Part shown: one piece after another, positions 53,483 through 63,241 of the stretch
Numbering within the stretch: the stretch's first letter is position 1
How the letters are laid out: every line of letters starts with the position of its first letter
Assembly (NCBI RefSeq): GCF_901472495.1
Contig: NZ_LR590469.1
Span: 1-64,000 of the forward strand
Origin: Yersinia enterocolitica subsp. enterocolitica
Lineage (GTDB): Bacteria > Pseudomonadota > Gammaproteobacteria > Enterobacterales > Enterobacteriaceae
Reading direction: 5' to 3'
DNA length: 64,000 nucleotides
The notes under the pieces: model-generated
Database searches by the model: none
Told to the model about the DNA's origin: nothing
The model's input: only the letters and a program-made list of their open reading frames with translations
Program-made: the position numbers and the translations under genes

Positions 53483-54782
53483 CTGAGGGATCCCCACAAA
53501 ATCACCATTAATAAACTAGCACCATATTTCGGTAGGCTCTGGCAAGGTGATTAAGTGCACTATTCAGTGCTATTCGTCGCAATATTAGCGGAGAGTGTCT
53601 TAAGACATTCTCTGCTAACGTCAGATAAGATATGACCCGCCTCGACTTCACACTGTTAGCCTGATACCTCACATGTAATCCTTTATTTTCAAAATGATAC
53701 CCCATTAACCACATCACAATTGTACTTAACGTTGCTAACAGGCTCAGGACCTGCATTCGCTCCGTTGTTCTGCTGCGGCTTGCACGCAAACCAAATCCAA
53801 AGCGCTCACTTTTTTCATCACGGAAATTTTGCTCTATTTGCATTCTTCTGCTGTATATTTTCATGACTTCACGGGGCCTGAAGTCGTCGCTACTGGTAAA
53901 CAGTAGCCAGGGTGTTTTGGCTGATGAGCGGCCGTCACGCTCTTGTTTGTAGCGTTTTATCCTGCCACGGGAACGTCTGTTTTTTCTACCTTTAGGGGCT
54001 TTCTTATAAAGATAAAAATGGCCTTCGCAGCGGGCATATTGAGTACGTGACAACGTACCCGGCCCCAAATATTCGGGCTGGCTTCTGGCCTGAAGTTCCT
54101 GTGGTTTGTACCAGATATCACCCTCCCGATGCAGTCGAAGTCGTGTATATCCCCTTATTCTTCCGACAAAATCCCAGCCTAATGATTTTATATGTTTGAA
54201 CCAGGCATTTTGGAAACCTGCATCGGTAACAATAATAACTCTGGCATCGGGATTAACGGCTCGGGCAAGTGCATTTAAAAATGTTTTATGAATTTGTTCG
54301 CTCTGCTGTTCAGCCGACGGAACAATCTGACTTAACAAAGGAATGGAGCGGCCATCACAAATTAAACTGGCCCGGAGAATGTGGTATTCATGCGAGTGAT
54401 ATCCACTCCAGTCAACAGCAACCACGCACAGAGATAATTTCCGGGTCAGCATAGCTATAATATTATTGAAAATCAGTGGAATATCACGATGAAGAGACTC
54501 ATTTCCCAGCAAACGGTCCACGCGTTTAATTTTGTTTTTAACCTGAGCCTGACCCGGTAAGAAACGGCCGATACTGGTTAGAGTGAGTGAAGCTCCATTG
54601 ATTAAAGCAACAGTGGCATCCATCAGGGCGCTTTGCCGGTATTTATGAAATGGTGCTAAGGCATTCTGGAAAAAATTTTGGCATACTTTACGAACAAGCA
54701 TAGCGGTAATCTCATTGAATTGGTGGAGCAATCAGTAGATCACATCACGCTATGCCTGTCTTGTTTTCTGGGGATTCTTCAG
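53483..54782 (-). mobile_element. IS4-family insertion sequence, copy 2
   Basis: 1300 bp. Ends CTGAGGGATCCCCA / TGGGGATTCTTCAG, flanked by a perfect 10-bp duplication (GGCATCTGCC, 53473-53482 and 54783-54792). Related to but clearly diverged from copy 1 at 38709-40019, so it arrived independently. It inactivates nemA. Confidence 0.92.
53508..54731 (-). CDS. IS4-family transposase, copy 2
   Basis: 407 residues with intact DDE positions (AVDWSGY, VTDAGFQ, YSRRMQIEQNFRDEK). Same length as copy 1 with many scattered substitutions. Confidence 0.92.
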   Translation of the reverse strand: MLHQFNEITAMLVRKVCQNFFQNALAPFHKYRQSALMDATVALINGASLTLTSIGRFLPGQAQVKNKIKRVDRLLGNESLHRDIPLIFNNIIAMLTRKLSLCVVAVDWSGYHSHEYHILRASLICDGRSIPLLSQIVPSAEQQSEQIHKTFLNALARAVNPDARVIIVTDAGFQNAWFKHIKSLGWDFVGRIRGYTRLRLHREGDIWYKPQELQARSQPEYLGPGTLSRTQYARCEGHFYLYKKAPKGRKNRRSRGRIKRYKQERDGRSSAKTPWLLFTSSDDFRPREVMKIYSRRMQIEQNFRDEKSERFGFGLRASRSRTTERMQVLSLLATLSTIVMWLMGYHFENKGLHVRYQANSVKSRRVISYLTLAENVLRHSPLILRRIALNSALNHLARAYRNMVLVY

Positions 54783-55763
54783 GGCATCTGCCGGATTAAT
54801 TGTTACTGAAGGCGCTCAAATTTCAGTGCAGGGGCAGGGCTACCTTTTTACTCCTGGCATTTACAGTCAGGAGCAAGTAAAGGGATGGTCGTTAACGACT
54901 CAGGCTGTGCATGAAAAAGGCGGAAAAATCTTCCTGCAATTGTGGCATGTCGGTCGCATTTCCCATACCAGTCTACAAAATAACGGTGTTGCTCCGGTCA
55001 GCAGCGTCGCAGTAAAAGCCGAGAGCAGTCACTGTTATGCACTGGATCAAAACGGTAACCCAGGTCAGGTACCCGTTTCAATACCACAAGCTCTGACGAT
55101 TGATGGTATCAAAGCCATTATCAATGATTATGTTATGGCAGCGGAGAATGCGATTGAAGCGGGTTTTGATGGCGTCGAAATTCATGCTGCAAATGGTTAT
55201 CTGTTGGAACAATTTATTAATGGTGGACTGAATACCCGCAATGATGAATATGGTGGTGAAAGCCATAGCAATCGTATTCGCTTCACTCTTGAAGTGACCG
55301 ATGCTGTATCAAAAGCGATCGGAAGTGATAAAACGGGCATCCGGTTGGCTCCTTTTGGTCGTCTTTTCGATATGCACGCTTTTGAAGGTGAGGAGCAGAC
55401 ATGGCTACAACTTGCTGATGAACTAAACACTCGCTCGCTGGCGTATGTGCATCTCAGTGATCAGCAAACCCTGGGTCAGCAAGCTATTCCCGATGGATTC
55501 ATTCAAAAATTCAGAGCCGTATATCAGGGTATTTTGATTATTGCCGGAGGGTTTGATAAACAGCGGGCAGAGAAGTACCTACAGGATGGATGCGCTGATC
55601 TGATTGGTTTCGGGCGGCCCTACATTTCCAATCCTGATTTGGTGGAAAGAATGAAAAATGACTGGCCGTTAACTGAACCTGATCGTGCTACGTTCTATGG
55701 TGGCACAGAAGTTGGTTATACAGATTATCCGTTCTACTCAGCACAATTGGATAATCAATAAAA

Positions 55764-56675
55764 TCAGTCGAGTAATCCCGCATCAGCGGCTCTGACCAAT
55801 TCATCCACCACATAACGGATTTTGGGCAGTAACTGACGATTTTTCGGCCATAACGCGCTAGCGGGCATTTCACCACCGGAATGTCCGATAAGAACTTCTT
55901 TTAATCCCCCACTTTGCAAGTATTTACCAACTAGCCAGAGCGGTAACTGACATAGACCACATCCCGCCAGCGTGGCGGCCAGCATCGCATCACCATCAGC
56001 AAATTCATGTGTTGGCGTTGGGGTATAGCGGTGGATTTGTCCGGTATTGTCTTTTAGTAACCAGGATATCGGCTGGTTGCGTCGAAAACCGACCACACAC
56101 TTATGCTGGCTCAACTCTTCTGGTTGGACGGGTTCTGCATTATGCAATAGGTACTCCGGTGAGGCGCAAATTACCAGCTTTTGAGTTGTCAATCTGCGGG
56201 CAACCAGACCACTGCTATCAGCCAGTTCACCGATACGTATAACCAGATCAATACCTTCTTCAATAGGATCAACAAATCGCTCACTGAATGTCACTGTCAA
56301 TGTCAACTCGGGATACTGGCGGGTAATATCAAGCAGGATAGGCAAGACACGCTGTCTGCCAAATGCAGCCGGCAAATCTACCCGTAAGCGCCCGGCGGGG
56401 TGGGTAATATGGGCGGTCAATTCTGCTTCAGCAAGCTCCAGAATATCTATTGCACTTTGACAACTGGCAAGAAACTTTTCACCATCAGGTGTGAGGCTAA
56501 GCCTGCGTGTTGACCGTTGAAAAAGCTTCAGCCCCAATCGGTCTTCCAGACGACTTACACTCTTTCCCACCGCTGATTTTGTTAGCCCGAGCCGTTCCGC
56601 AGCCGCAGTGAAACTGCCGTGTTGAGCCGTTGTGACAAAAGCAGTAATACCGCCGAGATGATCTGTTTTTCTCAT
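55764..56675 (-). CDS. LysR-family transcriptional regulator
   Basis: 303 residues from ATG 56675 (MRKTDHLGGITAFVTTAQ). N-terminal winged HTH (GSFTAAAERLGLTKSAVGKSVSRLEDRLGLKLF) and a C-terminal periplasmic-binding-like effector domain, CrgA-type. It ends two bases from nemA, convergent. The gene opposite its start, 235 bases away, is the EthD-like one, so that divergent promoter is the likely target. Effector unknown. Confidence 0.88.
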   Translation of the reverse strand: MRKTDHLGGITAFVTTAQHGSFTAAAERLGLTKSAVGKSVSRLEDRLGLKLFQRSTRRLSLTPDGEKFLASCQSAIDILELAEAELTAHITHPAGRLRVDLPAAFGRQRVLPILLDITRQYPELTLTVTFSERFVDPIEEGIDLVIRIGELADSSGLVARRLTTQKLVICASPEYLLHNAEPVQPEELSQHKCVVGFRRNQPISWLLKDNTGQIHRYTPTPTHEFADGDAMLAATLAGCGLCQLPLWLVGKYLQSGGLKEVLIGHSGGEMPASALWPKNRQLLPKIRYVVDELVRAADAGLLD

Positions 56676-56909
56676 ATTTACACTGGTCTGTTCAGGTTGT
56701 TGAAAGTATTTTTCGAAATGAAATACTGACCCCATATCATCAGAAAATATAACGATAGCGTGCTTTGGGGTATCTGATTGTAGAATTTATGTCTATAAAG
56801 ATGATAGTAAAACCATATTTATCGCCTCAATGGAATCAATCATAGTATGCACCAGAATTAATGTTTCGCCTTGGGGCGACAACACTCACTCTGGATACTG
56901 GAGATAACC

Positions 56910-57236
56910 ATGACCGAAGTTAAAGGCTTTAAACACGTAGGTTTGCTGACAAAGAAAAAAGATCAGAGCTTTGACGATTTTGTCGAACACTGGAAGGAGA
57001 TACACACGGCTATCACCCTTAAATTACCCGGTCTTCGTGCTTACGTGTTGAATCCAATCGACCGGCGTGTATATCCAGACTCACCTATTGATGGTTTTTC
57101 AGAATTATGGTTCGACTCGCTTGAAGATGCCGTTGCTGCGTTTGATTCCCCGATAGGAAAAGCTGCATTTATCGACGTACCTAATTTTGTCGATACAGTG
57201 GTAGTCACTTATGTCACTGAAATTAAAAAGCTGTGA
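56910..57236 (+). CDS. EthD-domain protein
   Basis: 108 residues from ATG 56910 with a GGAG site. The single ferredoxin-like EthD fold is marked by FKHVGLLTKKKDQSFDDFVEHWKEIHT and DGFSELWFDSLEDAVAAF. Members form dimers and often act in degradation pathways as small monooxygenase- or isomerase-like proteins. Divergent from the LysR regulator. Substrate unknown. Confidence 0.8.
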   Translation: MTEVKGFKHVGLLTKKKDQSFDDFVEHWKEIHTAITLKLPGLRAYVLNPIDRRVYPDSPIDGFSELWFDSLEDAVAAFDSPIGKAAFIDVPNFVDTVVVTYVTEIKKL

Positions 57237-57296
57237 AGTGATTATTCATAAATAAGATGTTGAATGGGATGGCGTGAAAAAACGGCCGCCTACATA

Positions 57297-57333
57297 TTCT
57301 GAATAAAACATCAGTTTCTGAATAAAATATCAG
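57297..57333. repeat. tandem 19-bp duplication
   Basis: TTCTGAATAAAACATCAG is repeated after one base with a single change (57297-57314 and 57316-57333). A short hairpin CAGCGAC/GTCGCTG (57331-57356) follows, a possible terminator between the convergent EthD and reductase genes. Confidence 0.6.
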
Positions 57334-57394
57334 CGACACCTTACTGGCGTCGCTGATTGTGATTTAAGACATTATACCGAGCGGGTTAACAGTA

Positions 57395-58246
57395 TCAGAC
57401 ATCGAGTTTACGACCGGTTAGCCATTCCACCATAGCAGGGTCACGGTGAGAGAAGAAGGCGCTGGTTGCCGTATCCAGAGCAGTGATTTGTAGCATTTCC
57501 TCATGGCTAAGCTCGAAGTCCAGCACGTTGATATTTTCGGCCATCCGCTCTTTTCGCACCGATTTTGCCAGTGAGACAATGCCGCGCTGGAAGATCCAGC
57601 GCAAGACAACCTGTCCCACGCTTTTACCGTATTTTTCGCCGATTGCAGTTAATACCGGATGTTGGAACAGACCGTTTCTCCCTTCAGCAAAAGGTGCCCA
57701 GGCTTCCGGTTGAATACCGCGGCTTTGCATCCAGGGCACGGCATGCAGTTGCTGATTGAATGGGTTCACTTCAATTTGGTTTACTGCTGGAACTATCTTG
57801 TTAAATGCCATGAGGTCTGCCAGGCGATCTGGTTGAAAGTTGCTGACACCAATGGCACGGATTTTACCCGCCAGGTGCAATTCTTCCATCGCACGCCATG
57901 CTCCATGCACGTCGCCATAGGGCTGGTGAATCAGGTACAAATCAACATAATCCAGCTGCAGGCGATTCAGTGAACGTTCAAACTGCGCTTTCGCCCCTTC
58001 ATAATGAGCACCTTGCAACCACAATTTTGTGGTGATAAACAGTTCATCGCGCGCGATGCCACTTTGCCTAATAGCATTCCCTACCTGCGTTTCGTTCTGG
58101 TAGGAAGCCGCTGTATCAATCAGGCGGTAACCTGTCTCAATAGCATCGACCACGGCGCGCTCACATTCTGTTGCGTCCGTCATCTGGAAGACCCCAAAGC
58201 CCAGCAGGGGCATATCAATCCCATTGTTCAGTTTTACTGTTTGCAT
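57395..58246 (-). CDS. aldo/keto reductase
   Basis: 283 residues from ATG 58246 (MQTVKLNNGIDMPLLGFG). NADPH-dependent TIM-barrel enzyme. The catalytic tetrad is present: Asp and Tyr in DTAASYQNE, Lys in TTKLWL and His in LIHQPYG. NADP-binding segments SLAKSVRKERMAENI and IGVSNF are also seen. It resembles the 2,5-diketogluconate reductase group, which also reduces methylglyoxal and other aldehydes. Cytoplasmic. Confidence 0.9.
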   Translation of the reverse strand: MQTVKLNNGIDMPLLGFGVFQMTDATECERAVVDAIETGYRLIDTAASYQNETQVGNAIRQSGIARDELFITTKLWLQGAHYEGAKAQFERSLNRLQLDYVDLYLIHQPYGDVHGAWRAMEELHLAGKIRAIGVSNFQPDRLADLMAFNKIVPAVNQIEVNPFNQQLHAVPWMQSRGIQPEAWAPFAEGRNGLFQHPVLTAIGEKYGKSVGQVVLRWIFQRGIVSLAKSVRKERMAENINVLDFELSHEEMLQITALDTATSAFFSHRDPAMVEWLTGRKLDV

Positions 58247-58376
58247 GACGTTATCCTTGAGTATTGTGCTTGAACTAAGCATACCGCAGAGTTTTTCATC
58301 TGATTATAGGCCGCCATTCGATAGGCTTAATGAGCAGGATTCATTAATTAGCAAATGTATCCTGCTTTTTTGGACG

Positions 58377-59441
58377 TTACTGTAAATCTTTTTCTTTCAG
58401 AAACTGACTGACCTGATCGGCAATCTCGACATTATTCAGATCAGAAAAAGGAAAGTGCGTGTTGCCCTTAATACCCAGCTCTGGCAAATGGATGACCGTG
58501 ACATCGCCACCGTGTTTATTCACCACGTCACGCCATTCGCGTGCCATTGCCAGACGTACTCGCCAGCTGTCCTGTGCGGGTAAAACTGTCGGTTTATCCG
58601 GAATATTATCGCCGTAAAAAATTACAATAGGAATTTTGGTGAGTGCCATAAATTGATCTAACGGCACCGGCTCGCCTTTCAGGGTATCGAACGCGCTTGG
58701 CATCGGTGCAGGTAATTCATTGTCCGGGAAGACAAAACTACTGCCCGGTTCAAAAGCAACGATGGCTTTCACCTTGCTGTTTTTCATCGCGGTGTACCAG
58801 CCTGGCCCACCGCCTTGAGAATGGGTGAATAAAATAGCCGGGCCGGTTTTGTCCACCACCGCTGACATGGCATCAGCAATAACGTTGATATCAAAAGGCC
58901 CGGTGTTGGGCGTCATCTGACGGAAATACTGATTCAGCGCCTGTTTATCGTGAGAGAACTGAACGCCGTTAAAATAGTCCGGCCAGATACCGACACGGAA
59001 CTGATTGAACCACATCTGTTCATCCGGTTTTGGGGTGACCGTTCCTTCAACCATCGTGCGTCCTGCATTACCCCGACGTGGTTGATCAACCAGATAGGTC
59101 GAAAACCCCCGACGCAGGAATATATTCTGAAACCCTTCGCGGCCATCAGGAGTGCTTTCCCAGGTGCGGGAAGACTGCCCAGCGCCATGAAGCATGATTA
59201 AAGGATATTTATGTGGGTTCTCTGGGATTTGATAAAAAACAGAAGCGTGATCGCCGTGATAAGTTTGGCCAGCAGGATCCAACGGTTTTTTTGCATCAAA
59301 TGTTCCGGGAGCTGTCGCTATTGCTCCACCAGCAGAAAAGCTTCCTTGTGCCTGAATAACCAAAGGCTCTGCATAAACAGATTGCACTGTCAGCCCTCCA
59401 GCCATCATGCAGAACACCAGTGTTTTTAACAGCATCTTCAA
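58377..59441 (-). CDS. exported alpha/beta hydrolase
   Basis: 354 residues. Signal peptide MKMLLKTLVFCMMAGGLTVQSVYA. The oxyanion region is HGAGQSSRTW and the nucleophile elbow is FTHSQGGGPGW (Ser in H-S-Q-G-G). A late His in GNTHFPFSD may complete the triad. Probably periplasmic. Substrate unknown. Same strand as the CMD-like gene upstream, 96 bases apart. Confidence 0.85.
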   Translation of the reverse strand: MKMLLKTLVFCMMAGGLTVQSVYAEPLVIQAQGSFSAGGAIATAPGTFDAKKPLDPAGQTYHGDHASVFYQIPENPHKYPLIMLHGAGQSSRTWESTPDGREGFQNIFLRRGFSTYLVDQPRRGNAGRTMVEGTVTPKPDEQMWFNQFRVGIWPDYFNGVQFSHDKQALNQYFRQMTPNTGPFDINVIADAMSAVVDKTGPAILFTHSQGGGPGWYTAMKNSKVKAIVAFEPGSSFVFPDNELPAPMPSAFDTLKGEPVPLDQFMALTKIPIVIFYGDNIPDKPTVLPAQDSWRVRLAMAREWRDVVNKHGGDVTVIHLPELGIKGNTHFPFSDLNNVEIADQVSQFLKEKDLQ

Positions 59442-59537
59442 GGTGACTTCCTCTATGTTGGTTGTGATTCAATATGATCTGTGTTGTTCAGCTTGATGAG
59501 TTAGCCACGAACAGTCTCAAATCAATTAAGTCATTGT

Positions 59538-60302
59538 TTACTTTGCAGTAGCTAACGCTTGTTGCAGTGCCTTTTCAACCCGAGTTGCGGCATCGCCTTC
59601 ACCCTGTTCACGCAATATCTGTGCAAGCTGGCGCAACTGTTCTGCTGTTAGCCCGACACGCAGACTGGCTCGCGTATGTGACAGTAGTTGTGCTTCCACA
59701 CTCGGAGTGGCGGCTAGTGCCCCGACCGTCGCCAGCTCGCGGCTTTGCCAGTCCAGATTGTCACGGGCAAAAATGTCGCCAAATAAATGTGTTTGCAGGA
59801 ATTGATTAATCACTGGGGCAAATTCAAAAACCGGGCCTTGTACCGGCGCGCCCGATATTTTGGTCTGATTAGCCGTCCCCACACGACGGAGTTCATCACC
59901 GACCGGAATCGGGCTAACCGGTTCTTTACCTTGAGCATCGTTAATGCCGCGTTGCTTGCGTTCATTAACAACCTTCATTAATTCATTCAATGCATTAAGA
60001 CTGCGAGGAAAACCGGTATAAGCATAAAGCTGAACAAGGATCTCTTTGGCTTCATTCACCGTCAGCCCAGCATCCAGCCCCCGATTAAGTGCCGCATTGA
60101 GTTTTTCCATCTGGCTGCTGGCCATATAAGATGCAATCAAAGGTATAGCTTGTTGGCGCGCGGATAGCGTGTCGGAAATGGTTTGTTGCTGATTCATTTC
60201 TGATGCTCCTGTCGTTACGGATGCGGCATGTGCTGTCAGACTCACGCTGAAAACCAGTAAAGCCGCGGCGGTGAGAACTTTAATCTGCGTGGTATTGTTC
60301 AT
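59538..60302 (-). CDS. exported carboxymuconolactone-decarboxylase-like protein
   Basis: 254 residues. Signal peptide ends near LTAHAA. Two CMD/AhpD-type helical repeats: EAKEILVQLYAYTGFPRSLNAL (about 85-106) and QSRELATVGALAATPSVEAQLLSHTRASLRVGLT (about 186-220). The C-x2-C pair of the peroxidase AhpD is absent, so it is not a thiol peroxidase of that type. Periplasmic. The upstream cupin gene's end overlaps its start. Confidence 0.8.
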   Translation of the reverse strand: MNNTTQIKVLTAAALLVFSVSLTAHAASVTTGASEMNQQQTISDTLSARQQAIPLIASYMASSQMEKLNAALNRGLDAGLTVNEAKEILVQLYAYTGFPRSLNALNELMKVVNERKQRGINDAQGKEPVSPIPVGDELRRVGTANQTKISGAPVQGPVFEFAPVINQFLQTHLFGDIFARDNLDWQSRELATVGALAATPSVEAQLLSHTRASLRVGLTAEQLRQLAQILREQGEGDAATRVEKALQQALATAK

Positions 60303-60757
60303 CGGTCACTTTCTCCATCCAATTAACACTCTTTCCATCAATGATCCCGGTCACTGCCAGATGTGTCATCGCGCTGTCAGGTGAGGCGCCATGCCAGTGT
60401 TTAACCCCTGCCGGGCACGATACCGCGTCCTGGTCGGATTATTTGCACTGGCTGACCTTCCGCCTGAGTCAAGCCAACGCCGGAAGTTACGATAAGCCGC
60501 TGTCCGGCGGGGTGGGTGTGCCAGGCAGAGCGGGCGCTTGGCTCGAATGTGACGTAAGCCGCGGAAACGGCCATGTCTTTATCCGCAGTAAAGAGGGGGG
60601 CGACACGTACACGGCCGGTAAAGTTTTCCTCTGCACCAAAAATGGCTTGCTGGCTTCCGGCGGGAGCAATATGTGCTGAGCTGCTTTGGGCCAACGTGAC
60701 AGTAGAGAAGGTGATAAGAGGGACTAATAGCCCGAGATAGCCGATTTTTCCGATCAT
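60280..60757 (-). pseudogene. exported cupin protein, frameshifted
   Basis: Signal peptide and cupin core are present (SAWHTHPAGQRLIVTSGVGLTQ, then PVQIIRPG). Near 60412-60420 the frame shifts. The expected second cupin motif (SCPAGVKHWHGASPDSAMTHLAV) continues in another frame to a stop at 60280, overlapping the next gene by 23 bases. Restored length is about 158 residues. Such cupins pair with CMD-like proteins in other genomes. Confidence 0.75.
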
Positions 60758-60825
60758 GCAATGCGTCCTTTTAGTTAAAAAAGCTCATGCTTTGTCGGTT
60801 TGATTCTAACCGGAGTCAAATGTCT

Positions 60826-62301
60826 TCAGGCTGACGGTTGCCTGACAATGTTGTCAGTTGACGCCGAAAATGTATTTTCAAGTTCTTTTGCCGAGAGCTG
60901 GTTTTGTTCCGCGCAGAGTTCGTCGTCGGTAGATAGCGCAAACGTCAGCCCAAAGGTATTGATACCGTTCTCGCTACGGGCAAACACATCACCGCGATGC
61001 ATAATCGCGACTGCGCGTACAATCGACAGCCCAAGGCCGTGGTGAGTGTCACTTTGGGTTCGTGAAGAATCTACCCGATAAAATCGCTCAAACAGGCGAT
61101 GTAAATGTGTCGGTGCAATAGGGTCACCTGGGTTTGATACTGCAACCCTGGCCTGATTGCCACTTTTGCTTAACTGCACGGTAATGGTACTTTCAGGTGG
61201 TGAATGCCTTGCGCTGTTTTCCAGTAGGTTGGCAAGTGATCGGTGAAACAAACGCCGGTCAATATGGGCAATCACGTCACCTTCGACTTTCAGGGAAAGC
61301 TGTTTCTCAGCGAAGGAGGGTTCAACATATTCCGCCGTTTTAAGTGTTTCTTCGCGCAGTGAGATACGTGTTAACTGGGCGGCATGATCACCTGCGTGAG
61401 CGTGTGACAAGAATAGCATATCGTTAACGATGGACGTCATCCGCTCCAGTTCTTCCAGATTTGAACCCAGCAGCTCCTCAAGTTCCTCCGGCGAACGCCG
61501 ACGTGACAGGCCCAGTTGTGTTTGACCTAGCAGATTGGTGAGGGGGGTGCGTAATTCATGGGCCACATCGGCGTTAAAGCTCTCAAGCTGCCGCCAGGCG
61601 ATTTCCTGCCGCTCAAGCACACCATTAAATGATATCGCCAACTGCTGAAGCTCTTGCGGTAATGTGCTGGCATCCAGTCGTTGGCCGTGATCTCCCGGTG
61701 CCAGATGTTGTGCCTGATGGCTAAGTGCGCCTACCGGACGCAGACCGATTCTGGATACGGCATAGCCTAGCAGTGCAACAATAAGTACACCCAACGCGGT
61801 AATGATCAGTAATGTGCGAGTGAATGCATCCAGCGTGCCCATGTAAGGTGTGGAATCGATAGCCACGACATAGCGCAGTGCCGGCCTTTCTCCATTGGCT
61901 GGAATGGTTTTTACTAGCAGAAACAACGAACAAACTCCCTCGGACGTGCCGGGTATCTTGTTAAATCCCTCTTGCAGCGATGACCAGTTAACGCCAGCTG
62001 GTGGAGGACCTCCCACGCTAAAACGGGGATTGTCACTGACAATCCAATAGCGCACCCGTTCCCCCTCTGAACTGGCCAAAACGGTGAATTTGTTCGCCAG
62101 TGTTGACCAGCCCTCAGCCGAGGTACGCGCAATGATCCACGGGCTCATCAATGATTCGCGAAAAAGCAGCTCGTTATGCATCTGCTTTTGCAATGAATCG
62201 TGCAGCGAACTTCGCAGCAAAATACCGATAGCCGAGACAATCAGTAAGGCGGATAAAGCAAACATCAACGCCATATGCACGGAGATGGAACGCCTGAACA
62301 T
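60826..62301 (-). CDS. sensor histidine kinase, CusS-like
   Basis: 491 residues from ATG 62301. N-terminal membrane segment (MFALSALLIVSAIGILL), a periplasmic sensor domain of about 140 residues, and a second segment (LLIITALGVLIVALLGYAV). HAMP, H-box (VAHELRTPLTNLL), N-box (NLLENSARHSPP) and G-boxes (HGLGLSIVRAV) follow. Group resembles heavy-metal sensors (CusS, IrlS), but the signal may be different. Separated from the regulator gene by 15 bases. Confidence 0.9.
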   Translation of the reverse strand: MFRRSISVHMALMFALSALLIVSAIGILLRSSLHDSLQKQMHNELLFRESLMSPWIIARTSAEGWSTLANKFTVLASSEGERVRYWIVSDNPRFSVGGPPPAGVNWSSLQEGFNKIPGTSEGVCSLFLLVKTIPANGERPALRYVVAIDSTPYMGTLDAFTRTLLIITALGVLIVALLGYAVSRIGLRPVGALSHQAQHLAPGDHGQRLDASTLPQELQQLAISFNGVLERQEIAWRQLESFNADVAHELRTPLTNLLGQTQLGLSRRRSPEELEELLGSNLEELERMTSIVNDMLFLSHAHAGDHAAQLTRISLREETLKTAEYVEPSFAEKQLSLKVEGDVIAHIDRRLFHRSLANLLENSARHSPPESTITVQLSKSGNQARVAVSNPGDPIAPTHLHRLFERFYRVDSSRTQSDTHHGLGLSIVRAVAIMHRGDVFARSENGINTFGLTFALSTDDELCAEQNQLSAKELENTFSASTDNIVRQPSA

Positions 62302-62316
62302 ATGTTTCTCCCTCAC

Positions 62317-63006
62317 TTAATTTAGTGTGTCGGGTCTGACTTCAAGAACATAGCCCATACCGCGCACGGTATGCAGTAACTTGACCTCAAATGGCGCATC
62401 AATCTTGGCGCGCAGACGTTTAATCGCAACCTCAACCACGTTGGCATCGCTGTCGAAATTCATATCCCAGACTTGCTCGGCGATCATCATTTTTGACAGG
62501 ATTTCCCCCTGGTGACGCGCCAGCAGACTGAGCAAGGAAAACTCTTTCGCGGTCAGTTCCAGCCGGGTTCCAGTTCGAAACACGCGGCGAGCCAGCAGAT
62601 CCAGATGTAGGTCATGAATCTGTAGTTGCGTGATATCTGCGCCATCCGTCGAGCGGCGACGCACTAGCGCTTGAATGCGGGCTACCAACTCAATGAGTGA
62701 GAAGGGTTTAGGCAGATAATCATCGGCACCAAGACGCAGGCCTTTGACGCGCTCATCCACCGAGCCTCGAGCTGAAAGCACCAACACCGGCGTTTGTTTA
62801 CTGGCGCGAATACCCTCCAGCACCCGATAGCCATCCATGCCGGGCAACATGACATCAAGGATTATGGCATCGTAATCATATTCCAGCGCATAATGCAGCC
62901 CCTCTGCACCATCAGCAGATATATCCACGCTAAAGCCCGATTCCCCTAACGCCCGACTTAAATAGGACGAGGTTTTTTCTTCATCTTCCACTAATAACAG
63001 TCGCAT
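62317..63006 (-). CDS. OmpR-family response regulator, CusR-like
   Basis: 229 residues from ATG 63006 (MRLLLVEDEEKT). Phospho-acceptor Asp51 (ILDVMLPGMDG), Lys101 (LPKPF) and a C-terminal winged helix (RLELTAKEFSLLSLLARHQG, VEVAIKRLRAKID). Partner of the kinase downstream. Likely acts on the divergent promoter of the hydrolase at 63242. Confidence 0.92.
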   Translation of the reverse strand: MRLLLVEDEEKTSSYLSRALGESGFSVDISADGAEGLHYALEYDYDAIILDVMLPGMDGYRVLEGIRASKQTPVLVLSARGSVDERVKGLRLGADDYLPKPFSLIELVARIQALVRRRSTDGADITQLQIHDLHLDLLARRVFRTGTRLELTAKEFSLLSLLARHQGEILSKMMIAEQVWDMNFDSDANVVEVAIKRLRAKIDAPFEVKLLHTVRGMGYVLEVRPDTLN

Positions 63007-63079
63007 CCACCGTCTCCTCTGTTGCTTGTCTGCTATACGCGGCCACGCTGATGTTAACCCACTAATGCCAACATCTTGC

Positions 63080-63160
63080 TGACAACTTCCTGTCATTTCT
63101 GTCAGTTTCGCGAATCTGGTTAACTGACAAAATTGTTATTCGCCAGTCATGATGTTGTCA
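63080..63160. promoter_or_regulatory. cluster of TGTCA/TGACA repeats, candidate regulator site
   Basis: Five copies of TGTCA or its complement lie at 63080, 63091, 63100, 63125 and 63156 between the divergent response-regulator and hydrolase genes. The first three have 11- and 9-base start spacing. This may be the operator of the adjacent OmpR-type regulator. No footprint data; inference. Confidence 0.45.
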
Positions 63161-63241
63161 GCCCGTCTCTTTAAGCTAAACCAGCAATACCCACGATACG
63201 TGCCCTACGCGTTGGGCCATAACTTATTTCGGAAGATGACC

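Larger units (their letters stand above)
53336..55761 (+). pseudogene. nemA: old yellow enzyme (NemA-like alkene reductase) split by an IS
   Basis: Codons 1-49 (MEKLFTPLKVGNITLNNRVV... to RASA) lie at 53336-53482. The rest (GLIVTEGAQIS... to QLDNQ) lies at 54793-55761, separated by an IS4-family element. Without the IS and one 10-bp duplicate, a 371-residue FMN reductase reads through in frame. The H-x-x-N pair for substrate binding is in EIHAANGYL. Such enzymes reduce electrophilic alkenes, N-ethylmaleimide and nitro compounds with NADPH. Divergent regulators usually sit nearby; here a LysR gene is convergent. Confidence 0.92.

Noticed and set aside
56009..56387. plus-strand ORFs within the LysR gene
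   Set aside because: Antisense to a well-supported regulator, with no independent signal.
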